From JAPLDB01 sp038206355 (GTDB taxonomy: Bacteria > Bacteroidota > Bacteroidia > AKYH767-A > 2013-40CM-41-45): a stretch of DNA of 64,000 nucleotides. Position numbers and translations under genes: made by a program. This document shows, one piece after another, positions 1 through 8,627 of this stretch (position 1 is the first letter of the stretch; each line of letters starts with the position of its first letter). The notes beneath the pieces were generated by a model. The model was not told where the DNA came from, searched no databases, and saw nothing but the letters and a program-made list of their open reading frames with translations. Location: contig JBBRAY010000007.1 in the NCBI GenBank assembly GCA_038206355.1, positions 57,860 through 121,859 of the forward strand, read 5' to 3'.

Positions 1-950
1 TAAAGTTCCGACGGATCCGGATACGGCGATTCTTCAGCAAATTTTACGGAGTCATCCACTGTATCTGTAACCTTTTTTATGATGGCATTAATGTCTTCCT
101 GTTTTGCCATTTTATTATCCATGATCGTTTTCAAAACCATCTCAACAGGATCTTTTGCTTTGTATTGTTCCACCTCTTCCTTCGTGCGATACTTGGCAGG
201 ATCACTCATTGAATGGCCTTTGTAACGATAGGTATTCATCTCCAGAAGAGAAGGACCTTTACCGGCACGTGCATGTGCTACCGCTTTTTCAATTGCATCA
301 TGAACATCTTCAACACGCATTCCGTCAACCGGTTCTGATGGTATATCATAGGCAAGTCCGAGCTTGTAAAGATCTGTAACGTTACTTGTACGCTCCACCG
401 ATGTTCCCATGGCGTAATTATTATTTTCAATAATGAATACCACAGGAATCTTCCATGTCATGGCCATGTTCAGCGTTTCATGAAAAGCACCCTGACGAAC
501 AGCACCATCGCCCATATAACACAGTGTAACATTTTTTGTCCCGAGATATTTTTCAGCAAATCCTATCCCTGCACCAAGCGGAATCTGTCCACCCACAATT
601 CCATGTCCGCCGAAAAAACGTTTGTCTGAATCAAACATGTGCATACTTCCACCCTTGCCTTTACTGCATCCTGTGGCTTTGGCGAAAAGTTCTGCCATTA
701 CAGCACGTGCGGAAACTCCTTTCCCTAAAGCATGGGCATGGTCTCGGTATGCTGTGATCATATTATCCTCCGGCTTTAATACACTCATCGCTCCTGCAAC
801 AAGTGCTTCCTGTCCGATGTAGAGGTGACAAAATCCTTTGATCTTTTGCTGGCCGTACAATTGCCCGGCCTTTTCCTCAAACCTGCGCATGAGTAACATG
901 TCCTCATACCATTTGATATATGTCTCTTTTGAATATTTAAGTTTAGCCAT
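1..950 (-). CDS. pdhA: Pyruvate dehydrogenase E1 component, alpha subunit (C-terminus cut by window edge)
   Basis: Thiamine-diphosphate-dependent E1 alpha subunit, which decarboxylates pyruvate (or a related 2-oxoacid) and feeds the lipoyl E2 of the complex. About 316 codons are visible of an expected 330 or so; the 3' end lies beyond base 1. The translation starts MAKLKYSKETYIKWYEDMLL and has the E1-alpha signature FCHLYIGQEA, an active-site region with TAYRDHAHALGKG, GGSMHMF and GGHGIVGGQ, and the ThDP motif beginning GDGA and ending IIENNNYAMGT. The phosphorylation-loop-like RYKGHSMSDPAKYR follows. The start at 950 is the first Met after a non-coding stretch, with a candidate TATCTTTG -7 box upstream. 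A branched-chain E1 alpha is the alternative, but the motif pattern fits PDH better. Confidence 0.93.
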   Translation of the reverse strand, partial: MAKLKYSKETYIKWYEDMLLMRRFEEKAGQLYGQQKIKGFCHLYIGQEALVAGAMSVLKPEDNMITAYRDHAHALGKGVSARAVMAELFAKATGCSKGKGGSMHMFDSDKRFFGGHGIVGGQIPLGAGIGFAEKYLGTKNVTLCYMGDGAVRQGAFHETLNMAMTWKIPVVFIIENNNYAMGTSVERTSNVTDLYKLGLAYDIPSEPVDGMRVEDVHDAIEKAVAHARAGKGPSLLEMNTYRYKGHSMSDPAKYRTKEEVEQYKAKDPVEMVLKTIMDNKMAKQEDINAIIKKVTDTVDDSVKFAEESPYPDPSEL

Positions 951-997
951 AATGAAATAAAAAATCAATTTCCCTCTCTTCTTTTTTCAGAGATTGG

Positions 998-1005
998 CAA
1001 AGATA
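998..1005 (-). promoter_or_regulatory. Candidate -7 box for pdhA
   Basis: Read on the minus strand the bases are TATCTTTG, a perfect match to the Bacteroidota -7 consensus TAnnTTTG, 48 bases before the pdhA start. No convincing -33 TTTG is seen at 17-23 nt, so this is a partial promoter match only. Confidence 0.45.
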
Positions 1006-1103
1006 GATTTACAAATTGAAAAAGATAATTGAATTTATGTATGGATTCCTGTCTTTTTCCCTCAGGTAACTGTTCTATATTTGTGGAAGGGTTAAATGTA
1101 TAT

Positions 1104-1637
1104 TTATATTCCTGATTCAGGAGGCTTCATTGTAAATCTGGAAGATTCTCCCCGCGCAATCGAAAGTGTTTTAAAATCTTTACCCTTGATCTGCTTTGCG
1201 ACATAAACGATCTGTCCGCAGTGATAAGCATAATGCGCAAGTTGCCTTTGCATAGCGCGTATCACCGTATGCGCCTCTTGTCTGATGTAAACGGTTTTCA
1301 TAAGGTCATTTTCATCCAGGCTTTTTAAGGATTCTAATAATACTTTCCATCCTCGGTTCCAGTATTCCATAAGTTGCTCCCGGCTTTTGAAATCATCTTC
1401 AAATTCACCGTCTCTGTGCCGGTTTACCTTTTCTCCGTCTGTAGTCAGAAAATCTGTCCAGCGGGATATCATATTGCCGGCGAGGTGTTTCATAATGATG
1501 ACAATGCTGTTTGATTCTTCGTTCAATGCCCAATGAAGTTCACTGTCACCAAGTTGCTCCAATGCTTTCTCGGCATTTGACTTTAGTCCGCGAAAACTTT
1601 TAATTGATTCTTCGAGAAATAAATTTCCTGTGTTCAT
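1104..1637 (-). CDS. DinB-like (DUF1572-type) four-helix-bundle protein
   Basis: 177 residues, cytoplasmic, all-helical. Three histidines sit where DinB/YfiT-like proteins place their metal-binding triad: His51 (KHLAGN), His135 and His139 (QLAHYAYHCGQIVY). The pattern KHLAGNMISRW followed by a late HYAYHxGQI is typical of the DUF1572 branch. Members are suspected metal-dependent, thiol-linked transferases or hydrolases, but the substrate cannot be told. It lies 37 nt downstream of cdd on the same strand and is probably co-transcribed with it. The start at 1637 is the first Met in frame and matches the usual length. Confidence 0.8.
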   Translation of the reverse strand: MNTGNLFLEESIKSFRGLKSNAEKALEQLGDSELHWALNEESNSIVIIMKHLAGNMISRWTDFLTTDGEKVNRHRDGEFEDDFKSREQLMEYWNRGWKVLLESLKSLDENDLMKTVYIRQEAHTVIRAMQRQLAHYAYHCGQIVYVAKQIKGKDFKTLSIARGESSRFTMKPPESGI

Positions 1638-1674
1638 TTCGGTTTTGTCTTTTTCCGTTTTTAAGAATTGAATC

Positions 1675-2184
1675 TCATGACTTCGCTTTCAAATCATCAC
1701 CCGTAAACTGATGTGGTAGAAAATGCTTTATGCTATCAGCCACGAGTACCTTACCCGATTCCCCGACCATTATTAACCTGATTGGGTTCTGATACCTGTG
1801 CTCATACTCTGCAATGGCCTGACGGCAGGCACCACAGGGAGTTATTGGCTTGTCAATCAGAAATTGCTTCGACAACGCTGTTATTGCTATTGCCTTGATT
1901 TTTACCCCGGGATAATTCGCCGCCGCTGCAAAAACGGCAACCCTTTCAGCACACATGCCAATAGGATAACTGGCATTTTCCTGATTATTTCCGAGTATCA
2001 CGATTCCGTTTTCCAGTAGCACAGCAGCACCAACACTAAATCTGGAATATGGCGCATAGGCACTCATCACGCTTTTTCTGGCTTGCTCAACCAGTTTTTT
2101 ATCATCCTCGGGAAGTTCATCGAGTGATGCAAATTCAATAAATTCCGATACCCATTTAGTTTTATTCATCCTTTTGATTTTCAA
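1675..2184 (-). CDS. cdd: Cytidine deaminase
   Basis: Zinc-dependent deaminase converting cytidine and deoxycytidine to uridine forms (pyrimidine salvage). The 169-residue protein has the CDA fold motifs: YAPYSRFSVGAA (about 43-54), the catalytic CAE at Cys78-Glu80, and PCGACRQ with Cys117 and Cys120; the three cysteines bind zinc and Glu80 shuttles protons. The N-terminus is about 25-30 residues longer than the minimal tetrameric CDA, as is common in Bacteroidota. Met1 or Met6 (base 2169) could be the real start. It is followed closely by the DinB-like gene. Confidence 0.93.
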   Translation of the reverse strand: MKIKRMNKTKWVSEFIEFASLDELPEDDKKLVEQARKSVMSAYAPYSRFSVGAAVLLENGIVILGNNQENASYPIGMCAERVAVFAAAANYPGVKIKAIAITALSKQFLIDKPITPCGACRQAIAEYEHRYQNPIRLIMVGESGKVLVADSIKHFLPHQFTGDDLKAKS

Positions 2185-2323
2185 CTGCTAAAAGTAATAC
2201 AAATGGTTTTATAAGCCGGTAATGATTTTTATTCGCCTCTAACAACCTTTTGAGCAGGCTATCGTATCATCTTTTCTCATATTACTTCAGAAGTAATTCA
2301 GGTTACGGGTAAAAAAAATATTT

Positions 2324-2331
2324 CATCTTTG
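2324..2331 (+). promoter_or_regulatory. Possible -7 box for the lipoprotein-VTC operon
   Basis: The sequence CATCTTTG differs from TAnnTTTG only at the first base and lies 25 bases before the first start codon of the five-gene operon. No -33 element is evident. Confidence 0.3.
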
Positions 2332-2355
2332 CATTCCATTTTAAATCCTTTGGAA

Positions 2356-3141
2356 ATGAAAACAAACTTTTCAACCATTTTCCTTTTAATTGCCATCCTT
2401 TTTATTGCATCATGTAAAAAAGAAGAAGGAGAAGGCGGTACCTCAACGATCAATGGTAAAGTGATGCTTAAAAAATATAATAACAGTTTCAACGCGTTGC
2501 TCTCTCATTCTCCTGCACCTGACGAAAGTGTTTATATCATTTATGGGAATGACCATGAAACCTACGATGATAACTACAAAACATCTTACAATGGTGAATA
2601 TGAATTTAAATACCTTCAAAAAGGCACCTATAAAATTTTCGCTTATACCACTGATACTTCAGGCGTTTCAGTAACCGGATTCGTGGATGAGAATAAACCA
2701 AAGATTCCTGTTTTTGCCTCCGTTGAAATTAAGGAAAACGGATCTACTGTTGCCGTTCCCGATCTTACCATTCTGAAAAATAATAAACAGGGTTCTTCCG
2801 TGATCAGGGGAAAAGTATTTTTAGAAAAATGGGACCCTACTTTTTCATTACCGGTTGATTCCTATTATGTTCATGATCAGGATGTATTTATTATTAATGG
2901 CGATATTCATCAAACCTATTTTGATGATTATAAAACCTCTTGGAATGGGGAATATTTTTTCAACCAGCTTCCTATGGGTGATTACCGTATTTTTGCATAT
3001 ACTCCTGATACTACAGGTCTTGCGATAAATGGTATAGTTGATTTTAATTTACCTAAGGTTCCTGTCTTTATTGATGTTGTTGTTTCAGGAAATGGCATGG
3101 AGATAATATTACCGGATATTGTCATTTGGAAGTTCAACTAA
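2356..3141 (+). CDS. Lipoprotein with two tandem copies of a beta-sandwich-like domain
   Basis: Unrecognised family. The start at 2356 is chosen because it places a signal peptide and lipobox (LFIASC, Cys20) at the N-terminus; an in-frame upstream codon would spoil it. The 261-residue product has two similar halves of about 110 residues, each with a line such as YDDNYKTSYNGEYEF then KGTYKIFAYTTDTSG (first copy) and YFDDYKTSWNGEYFF then MGDYRIFAYTPDTTG (second). The GEY(E/F)F...Y(K/R)IFAY pattern recalls carboxypeptidase-regulatory-like domains, but that is inference. Presumably anchored in the outer membrane facing the periplasm or surface. It is the first gene of a tight operon with the VTC, DUF4956 and DUF2490 genes. 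Confidence 0.8.
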   Translation: MKTNFSTIFLLIAILFIASCKKEEGEGGTSTINGKVMLKKYNNSFNALLSHSPAPDESVYIIYGNDHETYDDNYKTSYNGEYEFKYLQKGTYKIFAYTTDTSGVSVTGFVDENKPKIPVFASVEIKENGSTVAVPDLTILKNNKQGSSVIRGKVFLEKWDPTFSLPVDSYYVHDQDVFIINGDIHQTYFDDYKTSWNGEYFFNQLPMGDYRIFAYTPDTTGLAINGIVDFNLPKVPVFIDVVVSGNGMEIILPDIVIWKFN

Positions 3142-3158
3142 TTTAATAGTGTTTGCCA

Positions 3159-3722
3159 ATGAAAGTAAAATATATCCTTACTGTTTGTTTTCTTTTGTCC
3201 TTCAGTGCATTCGGACAAAGTAAAAAGGACATCAAAAAAAATAAAGTAAAATCGGTTTCCGTCAGTAAAACACTCACCAGAGATGGTAAGGAAGTTACGG
3301 TTAAAGACTCTTACGATAAGTATGACAATGATGGAAATCTGATTGAAGAGATCAACTACAACGACAGTGGGAATGTTAAATTTCATGAGTCTTATCTGTA
3401 TAATAAAAGTGGGGATAAAACAGAGGAGATCCATTACAACAATGAAGGAAAAATAAAAAAGAAGTTTGTAACAAAGTATAATTCCAGCGGCGATAAGATA
3501 GAAGAAGCAGAATATGACGGCAACGGATCTCTCGTTGAGAAAAACATGTACTCTTATAGCGCCAACGGCGACCGAACAGCAGAAATCACACTTGATGCCG
3601 GAAATACAGTTACTAAAAAAGTGACTAACCTTTACGATAACAAAGGGATGAAAACCGAACGCAGGACATACGATGGAAAAAACAACCTGATCTCCGTGCG
3701 AAAATTCACCTACGAATACTAA
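3159..3722 (+). CDS. Exported YD-repeat-like protein
   Basis: 187 residues from the ATG at 3159, with a signal peptide (MKVKYILTVCFLLSFSAFGQ) and a mature part made of about six to seven copies of an 18-22-residue unit containing Y-D/N-x-x-G-(N/D/K), as in KYDNDGNLIEE and LYDNKGMKTER. This is the strand pattern of RHS/YD or MORN-like beta repeats. Function is unknown. It starts 17 nt after the lipoprotein and ends 3 nt before the VTC gene, so the five genes are almost certainly one transcript. A larger signal-less relative lies at 27015-27923. Confidence 0.78.
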   Translation: MKVKYILTVCFLLSFSAFGQSKKDIKKNKVKSVSVSKTLTRDGKEVTVKDSYDKYDNDGNLIEEINYNDSGNVKFHESYLYNKSGDKTEEIHYNNEGKIKKKFVTKYNSSGDKIEEAEYDGNGSLVEKNMYSYSANGDRTAEITLDAGNTVTKKVTNLYDNKGMKTERRTYDGKNNLISVRKFTYEY

Positions 3723-3725
3723 ATT

Positions 3726-4478
3726 TTGACCCCCTACGAAAATAGTTTAACCGGTTTTGATCCCATCTCACTAAAAGAGATGGATAGCGTAAAGTTGCAG
3801 GACAGGGTGGATACCAAGTTTATGTTTCATGATGCGCTTATTCCCGAAGTATTTCAGGATATGATAAAGGATTACCGCGTCCTTGAAATTGCCGATTGCA
3901 GATATAGCAACTACGAAACGTTGTATTTTGATACCGATGATTTTTCATTGTATCTCCAGCATCATAACGGAAAGCAGAACAGATTTAAATTCCGTTCGAG
4001 GAAGTACGTGGAAAGTAACCTCCACTTTTTTGAGGTGAAGTTTAAAAGTAATAAAGGACGTACAGTAAAGGAGCGATTCAAGCACCACGAAATCGTAAAG
4101 GAACTGGAAGGGAAAGCAAAAGAATTTTTAATTGACGTAAGCGGACATGACCCCCTAAAATATAAAGCCCAAATATGGGTAAACTATCGCAGGCATACTT
4201 TCGTAAGCAAGACGACACAGGAAAGACTAACGATTGATACCAACCTCACTTTCATGGACGAAAAAAGCCGGAAAACGTACGATGGGTTGGTGATTGCCGA
4301 AGTAAAACAGGGCTCTTCACGTGATAAGAGCAGCTTTATTTCACTAATGAGAAAATACCACGTCAGAGAAAAATCAATCAGCAAATATTGCCTGGGAGTG
4401 ATAAGTTTGCACCCTGAAATAAAAAAGAATCGATTTAAACCGACATTAATTTACCTAAATAAACTACTTTCTGCATGA
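3726..4478 (+). CDS. VTC-domain protein (polyphosphate polymerase-like)
   Basis: 250 residues covering a single VTC domain, the triphosphate-tunnel (CYTH-superfamily) fold that in yeast Vtc4 makes polyphosphate from ATP. The basic and acidic residues expected to line the tunnel are present: Arg27/Lys31 (DRVDTKFMF), Arg86-Lys88-Arg90-Arg92, Glu103-Lys105-Lys107 (FFEVKFK), Arg155/Arg156, Arg167-Asp171 (ERLTID) and Glu192-Lys194 (IAEVKQ). No SPX domain. The start is a TTG 3 nt after the previous stop; the next Met (3780) would cut into the fold. The end overlaps the DUF4956 start by 4 nt, implying translational coupling and a membrane partner. The family is clear; polymer synthesis by this protein is inference. 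Confidence 0.88.
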   Translation: MTPYENSLTGFDPISLKEMDSVKLQDRVDTKFMFHDALIPEVFQDMIKDYRVLEIADCRYSNYETLYFDTDDFSLYLQHHNGKQNRFKFRSRKYVESNLHFFEVKFKSNKGRTVKERFKHHEIVKELEGKAKEFLIDVSGHDPLKYKAQIWVNYRRHTFVSKTTQERLTIDTNLTFMDEKSRKTYDGLVIAEVKQGSSRDKSSFISLMRKYHVREKSISKYCLGVISLHPEIKKNRFKPTLIYLNKLLSA

Positions 4479-5107
4479 GTGATATGTTTTCCAATTTAGA
4501 AATGTTTGACAAACTGAGCGACAAGTTTTTTTGGCGCTTGCTTATTGACGTAATCAGTATGATCATTCTGGTGCGGTTTATTTATTTCCGCATTTACAGA
4601 AAGAAGGATTATCTCTTTACCTTTTTTCTATTCAACATCATCATCTTTATCATTACATATCTCCTCAATAAAGTAGATATGAGTATGGGTGCGGCTTTCG
4701 GATTATTTGCCGTATTCAGTATGCTCCGCTACCGTACAGAAGGAATTTCTACAAAGGATATGACATACCTTTTCATTGTCATCGCCATGGGATTAATAAC
4801 GGCCGTCAGCAAAGGCACTTATTTCGAATTGATTGTAATTGATTTTATCCTGATATCTTTTACCTACGCACTCGATGGAAACTGGCTCGTCAGAAATGAA
4901 ATGGCCAAGAATGTGATCTACGAAAATATTGATATGATACGTCCGGAAAACCATGAAGCCCTGATGGCTGACTTGCGCAGGCGAACAGGTCTTGATATCC
5001 ACCGGTTTTCTGTAAACCGTGTTGACTTCCTCCGCGACGTAGCCAACATCAAGATCTACTATTACGAAGATACACTTCATAAACAGGCACCCGCCAGAGT
5101 AAAGTAA
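4475..5107 (+). CDS. DUF4956 inner-membrane protein
   Basis: 210 residues: four to five transmembrane segments in the first 135 residues, then a soluble C-terminal domain. The conserved core GLFAVFSMLRYRTEGISTKD (about 75-94) is characteristic of DUF4956, a family often encoded next to VTC-domain genes. The C-terminal part (GLDIHRFSVNRVDFLRDVANIKIYYY) is ferredoxin-like in appearance. The 4-nt ATGA overlap with the VTC gene suggests the two products work together, with the membrane protein anchoring or exporting the VTC product. That role is inferred from context. Confidence 0.87.
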   Translation: MSDMFSNLEMFDKLSDKFFWRLLIDVISMIILVRFIYFRIYRKKDYLFTFFLFNIIIFIITYLLNKVDMSMGAAFGLFAVFSMLRYRTEGISTKDMTYLFIVIAMGLITAVSKGTYFELIVIDFILISFTYALDGNWLVRNEMAKNVIYENIDMIRPENHEALMADLRRRTGLDIHRFSVNRVDFLRDVANIKIYYYEDTLHKQAPARVK

Positions 5108-5112
5108 TACCC

Positions 5113-5823
5113 ATGCGTGATGTAAAAGCAAGCGGAAAAAACAGGGGAAGTGTTTTACTTTATCTTTCCATTGTATTGGCTTGCCTTTCATACACCCGGA
5201 ATGTAGTCGCTCAGCAAAATGATTTTGGAATCTGGGGAAGCATTAACGTCAGCCATAAAATAACGAGGAACTTTTCTGCTACCGTTGAAGAGCAGTTTCG
5301 CTTTAACCGGAATGCATCAGCCGTCGCACAGTATTTTACAGATGCCGGAGTGGAATATTCCATCACTAAAAAATTAAAAGTTGCACTATGTTACAGGTTT
5401 ACAAATAGCAATAAATATACTTATTACAGTAAACGTCACCGCCTATACGCTGACCTCAGCTACAAAATAAAATTTTCCCCTTTCCAGTTTTTGTTGAGAA
5501 CGCGTTTGCAGGAACAGCAACAGGATATTTATTCAAGCGAGCATGGCTACATTCCTTCCTGGTACAGTCGGAATAAACTCACCGCAAAGCTTGACCTGAA
5601 TAAAAAATATTCGCCTTATCTTGGAGTTGAAATGTTTTATGTTCTTTCATCACCAAATGATGACGGAAAGTATATTGACAAGTGGAGGTATGCTGCCGGA
5701 ATAGACTATGAATTCAACCGCGCCCATGGCATTGATCTTTATTATATGATTCAGCAGGATAGTAATGTAAAAGATCCCGTAACTGATTTTGTAGCCGGCA
5801 TTGGATATTCCTTCAGCTTTTAA
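5113..5823 (+). CDS. DUF2490 family outer-membrane beta-barrel protein
   Basis: 236 residues with a signal peptide ending near VVAQQ (residue 34) and alternating hydrophobic/polar strands ending in an aromatic C-terminus (YSFSF), the hallmark of outer-membrane barrels. The motifs FGIWGSINVSHKITRNFSA and LCYRFTNSN...HRLYADLSYK fit DUF2490. It starts 5 nt after the DUF4956 gene and closes the operon, which thus has an outer-membrane lipoprotein, a periplasmic repeat protein, a cytoplasmic enzyme, an inner-membrane protein and an outer-membrane barrel. Confidence 0.85.
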   Translation: MRDVKASGKNRGSVLLYLSIVLACLSYTRNVVAQQNDFGIWGSINVSHKITRNFSATVEEQFRFNRNASAVAQYFTDAGVEYSITKKLKVALCYRFTNSNKYTYYSKRHRLYADLSYKIKFSPFQFLLRTRLQEQQQDIYSSEHGYIPSWYSRNKLTAKLDLNKKYSPYLGVEMFYVLSSPNDDGKYIDKWRYAAGIDYEFNRAHGIDLYYMIQQDSNVKDPVTDFVAGIGYSFSF

Positions 5824-6356
5824 CCGGCATTTCTAAACCAGATTTTTATTGTAACATCTTTTAGTGAATTCCGCATTTTAACGCCATGGAAATATTTCCA
5901 ATACAATTAAGATGCGCAAAAACCCTTATTTACGAAAAGTGAAAAAACAGACTGCTGATGTCAGAAGCGATTTATTATGGACATTTCAAATGCAGCCCAT
6001 TTCCGACGAAGCCGACCAATTGCTGCGTAGCTGCAACGGAGCGTTACCCGGCAATAGCGGTAAATCTAGAAGGGTTAATAGAAACAGATTGATTTTAGTT
6101 TCTATTGCTCCATAAGTGCAAATGCCGGAATTTTTTTCTGCGGTTTCTTTTGCGCTGGCAAACGCAATAGAAAATTGCCTTCGTAACGCTTGATTTTTTC
6201 CACCCCTCCAACTGGCTCAAAAGCGCACCGGGCTTTCACCCCTTTTTTCTAAAAAAAGTGTCAAGGTTGAATTTTAAATAATCACATTTAATATTCTAAG
6301 TTGTTCTAGATACAACATGGTGTTCAAAATCTATTATGGTTATGGGTAAAAAATCA
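5824..6356. other. Non-coding region with small inverted repeats
   Basis: No gene is supported. The only open frame with an ATG (5912-6115) has low-complexity, unrelated-looking protein. Visible structure: a perfect 9-bp inverted repeat AATAGAAAC/GTTTCTATT (6077-6085 and 6098-6106), TTGC..GCAA around 6020, and other short palindromes. It lies between convergent genes, so it must hold the 3' ends of both transcripts. Confidence 0.5.
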
Positions 6357-7487
6357 CTAGGCCGAAATCGGAAGATTTTTCCTGTAACACCTTTTTCTCT
6401 TGTGTTGAATATGCTCGTAATTTTTCCAGACCTGTATCGCCTTCTGATTCGTTTCAATAATTCCCGTCGTTTCCGCATACTTGGCGCCTGACTTAAGCAT
6501 GATTTGCTGCATCTCAGTTATCAGAATAGCAGGAACTCCCTGTGCCTGAAGTTTTGGATGTACCGCCGTAAGCAATATGTCAACGACCTGCGGGTGCCGC
6601 AAAGCATTCTTTATATAAGTCCATCCGAATGGCAGCAATTTTCCGTTTGCTTTTTGCATCGCCTCTGACAATGAAGGCATTGTAATAATAAATCCTGCAG
6701 GGTTTCTATCTTTATCCTCTACTACAAGTGCAAATGCAGGATTGATAAATCCCAGGTACCGATCAATATAGTATTGCTTCATTTTTTCATTCAGCGGAAT
6801 CATGCTGAAAAGATCGGAGAATGCTTCATTCAGTAAATTGAAAATTTTTTCACCGTAAGTCCTCAGTTCTTCTGATGTTTCAAATCGCTTTACACTTAAT
6901 CCATATCTTTGTTTAATTGCTTCATTCAGCCGCATTGCTTTTTCCGGAACCTCTGCAAGCGTAAGCCGGAATTCAACCCAGTCCATTTCCTTTTCATATC
7001 CCAATTGCTCCAGGTGATGCTGATAATATGGTTGGTGATATTCAGAAGCAATAGATGGAAGATGATCAAAGCCCTCTACCAGTACGCCCTGATGATCCAG
7101 GTTGCTGAATCCCAACGGACCATGGATGGCAGTCATTCCGTTTTCTTTGGCCCAGCCCTCAGCTATTTTTAGCAATGCAGACGAAACGGAAATGTCATCA
7201 ATGCTTTCAATGCGGGTGAAACGTGCAAATTTTTCCCCGGTTTTTTCAATTTCAAGATTATTGATGATGCCGCCTATCCTTCCTGCAACTTTTCCATCCT
7301 TATGGGCGATCCAGAATTTTGTTTTACAGAAGTCAAATGCAGGATTTGTTTTGGCCTGCAGTGCTTTTACTTCATCCTTTTTAATTGGTGGTACCCAAAA
7401 ACGATTCCCTTTGTAAAGTATAAATGGAAAATTTACAAAAGTTTTTCGATCGGATAAAGTAGCTGCTTCTTTTATCTCAACAGGCAT
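6357..7487 (-). CDS. GNAT-fold acyltransferase-like protein
   Basis: 376 residues, cytoplasmic. It resembles conserved Bacteroidota proteins with an N-terminal and a C-terminal GNAT-like half: FPFILYKGNRFWVPPIKKDE at the start, HKDGKVAGRIGGIINN (about 63-78, a beta4-like strand) and GPLGFSNLDHQGVLVEGFD in the middle. The end, LTAVHPKLQAQGVPAILITE...TGIIETNQKAIQVWKNYE, matches the acetyl-CoA-binding and final helix region of GNATs. Substrate unknown. It is 70 nt downstream of mutY on the same strand. Confidence 0.72.
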   Translation of the reverse strand: MPVEIKEAATLSDRKTFVNFPFILYKGNRFWVPPIKKDEVKALQAKTNPAFDFCKTKFWIAHKDGKVAGRIGGIINNLEIEKTGEKFARFTRIESIDDISVSSALLKIAEGWAKENGMTAIHGPLGFSNLDHQGVLVEGFDHLPSIASEYHQPYYQHHLEQLGYEKEMDWVEFRLTLAEVPEKAMRLNEAIKQRYGLSVKRFETSEELRTYGEKIFNLLNEAFSDLFSMIPLNEKMKQYYIDRYLGFINPAFALVVEDKDRNPAGFIITMPSLSEAMQKANGKLLPFGWTYIKNALRHPQVVDILLTAVHPKLQAQGVPAILITEMQQIMLKSGAKYAETTGIIETNQKAIQVWKNYEHIQHKRKRCYRKNLPISA

Positions 7488-7557
7488 TGTGTTTCGGTTT
7501 CTGATGGATAAATAACGAATAAATAAATGGCTTGCTAAAAGCCAATGTCTGACCGGC

Positions 7558-8607
7558 TTATATTTTCACCATCGATTTCAGATAATTTTCAATCAACCGC
7601 GGCACCGCAAATTTATGGATGTTATTTACTGAAACTATTTTCATGCCAACATCTTTATCTGCAGATGCACCACTGATCTCGAAAAATTTTGCAAAAATTG
7701 TTTGATGCGTAAGCTGATGTTTTATTGTTTTACTTTCAGAAATAAGAAGTTGCCCTTTTTTTGAAAAAAGTTTTTTGTACTCACTTGATTGTAACAACGT
7801 TTCTGTTGAAATGCGTTTGCCCGTTTCAATCAGCGGGAAATCATAAAGGTTCTTCCAGATATCATTCGCTGTCCGTTTCCGCAGCATGATCTTTTTATCA
7901 TGATGTATGAACAGATAATTGAAATACCTTTTCCTGATTTTAATTTTTGTTTTTTTTGCCGGTAACGCATCCACTTTATTTTTCATGAATGCATAACAGG
8001 AACTGCTCAACGGACACTTTTCACAGGTGGGATTCTTTGGCTTGCACTGCAATGCACCGAATTCCATAATGGCCTGGTTGAAGTCATGCGGTTTATGATT
8101 GCCCATCAGCAAAAAAGCAGCATCGTAAAATTCTTTTTTCGCGGAGGAAGAATTAACAGGAGTCTTTATTCCAAGATAACGGCTCAATACCCTGAAAACA
8201 TTTCCATCAACAACAGCATATTTTTTATTGAAGGCAAATGATGCGATTGCAGCAGCAGTATATTCTCCTACTCCTTTAAGCGAAAGAATGTCCAGGTATT
8301 CCTCAGGAAATTTGGCTTTAAATCTTTTTACAACATCTTTCGCCGCATGGTGCAGGTTGCGTGCCCGGGAATAATATCCTAGCCCCTGCCATAATTTTAA
8401 GATGTCGTCTTCTTTTGCACCGGCAAGCTCTTTTACCCCAGGATATCTTGAAACAAACCTGTTGTAATATTCAAGCCCCTGGTCAACACGCGTCTGTTGC
8501 AGGATGATTTCTGAAAGCCATATTTTATAGGGGTCTGATGTATGCCTCCACGGCAAATCCCTTTTATTTTTATGGTACCAGCCAATAATAATTTCTCCGA
8601 ATTGCAT
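7558..8607 (-). CDS. mutY: A/G-specific adenine DNA glycosylase
   Basis: Base-excision repair enzyme removing adenine mispaired with 8-oxoguanine. The 349-residue protein has catalytic Glu33 (WLSEIILQQT), the helix-hairpin-helix LKGVGEYTAAAIASFAF (110-126), catalytic Asp134 (VVDGNVFRVLSR), and an iron-sulfur loop with Cys188, Cys195, Cys198 and Cys204 in the usual C-x6-C-x2-C-x5-C spacing. The C-terminal third is the NUDIX-like 8-oxoG recognition domain. It starts 20 nt after birA, suggesting co-transcription. Confidence 0.96.
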   Translation of the reverse strand: MQFGEIIIGWYHKNKRDLPWRHTSDPYKIWLSEIILQQTRVDQGLEYYNRFVSRYPGVKELAGAKEDDILKLWQGLGYYSRARNLHHAAKDVVKRFKAKFPEEYLDILSLKGVGEYTAAAIASFAFNKKYAVVDGNVFRVLSRYLGIKTPVNSSSAKKEFYDAAFLLMGNHKPHDFNQAIMEFGALQCKPKNPTCEKCPLSSSCYAFMKNKVDALPAKKTKIKIRKRYFNYLFIHHDKKIMLRKRTANDIWKNLYDFPLIETGKRISTETLLQSSEYKKLFSKKGQLLISESKTIKHQLTHQTIFAKFFEISGASADKDVGMKIVSVNNIHKFAVPRLIENYLKSMVKI

Positions 8608-8627
8608 AATGCCTCTGTCTATATAAA

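Noticed and set aside
1076..1083. TATATTTG on the plus strand as a promoter
   Set aside because: It points toward the 3' end of a minus-strand gene, with no plus-strand gene downstream for more than 1 kb.
5912..6115. 67-residue open frame after the DUF2490 gene
   Set aside because: Composition is unlike its neighbours, the region is full of short inverted repeats, and no recognisable protein pattern is present.
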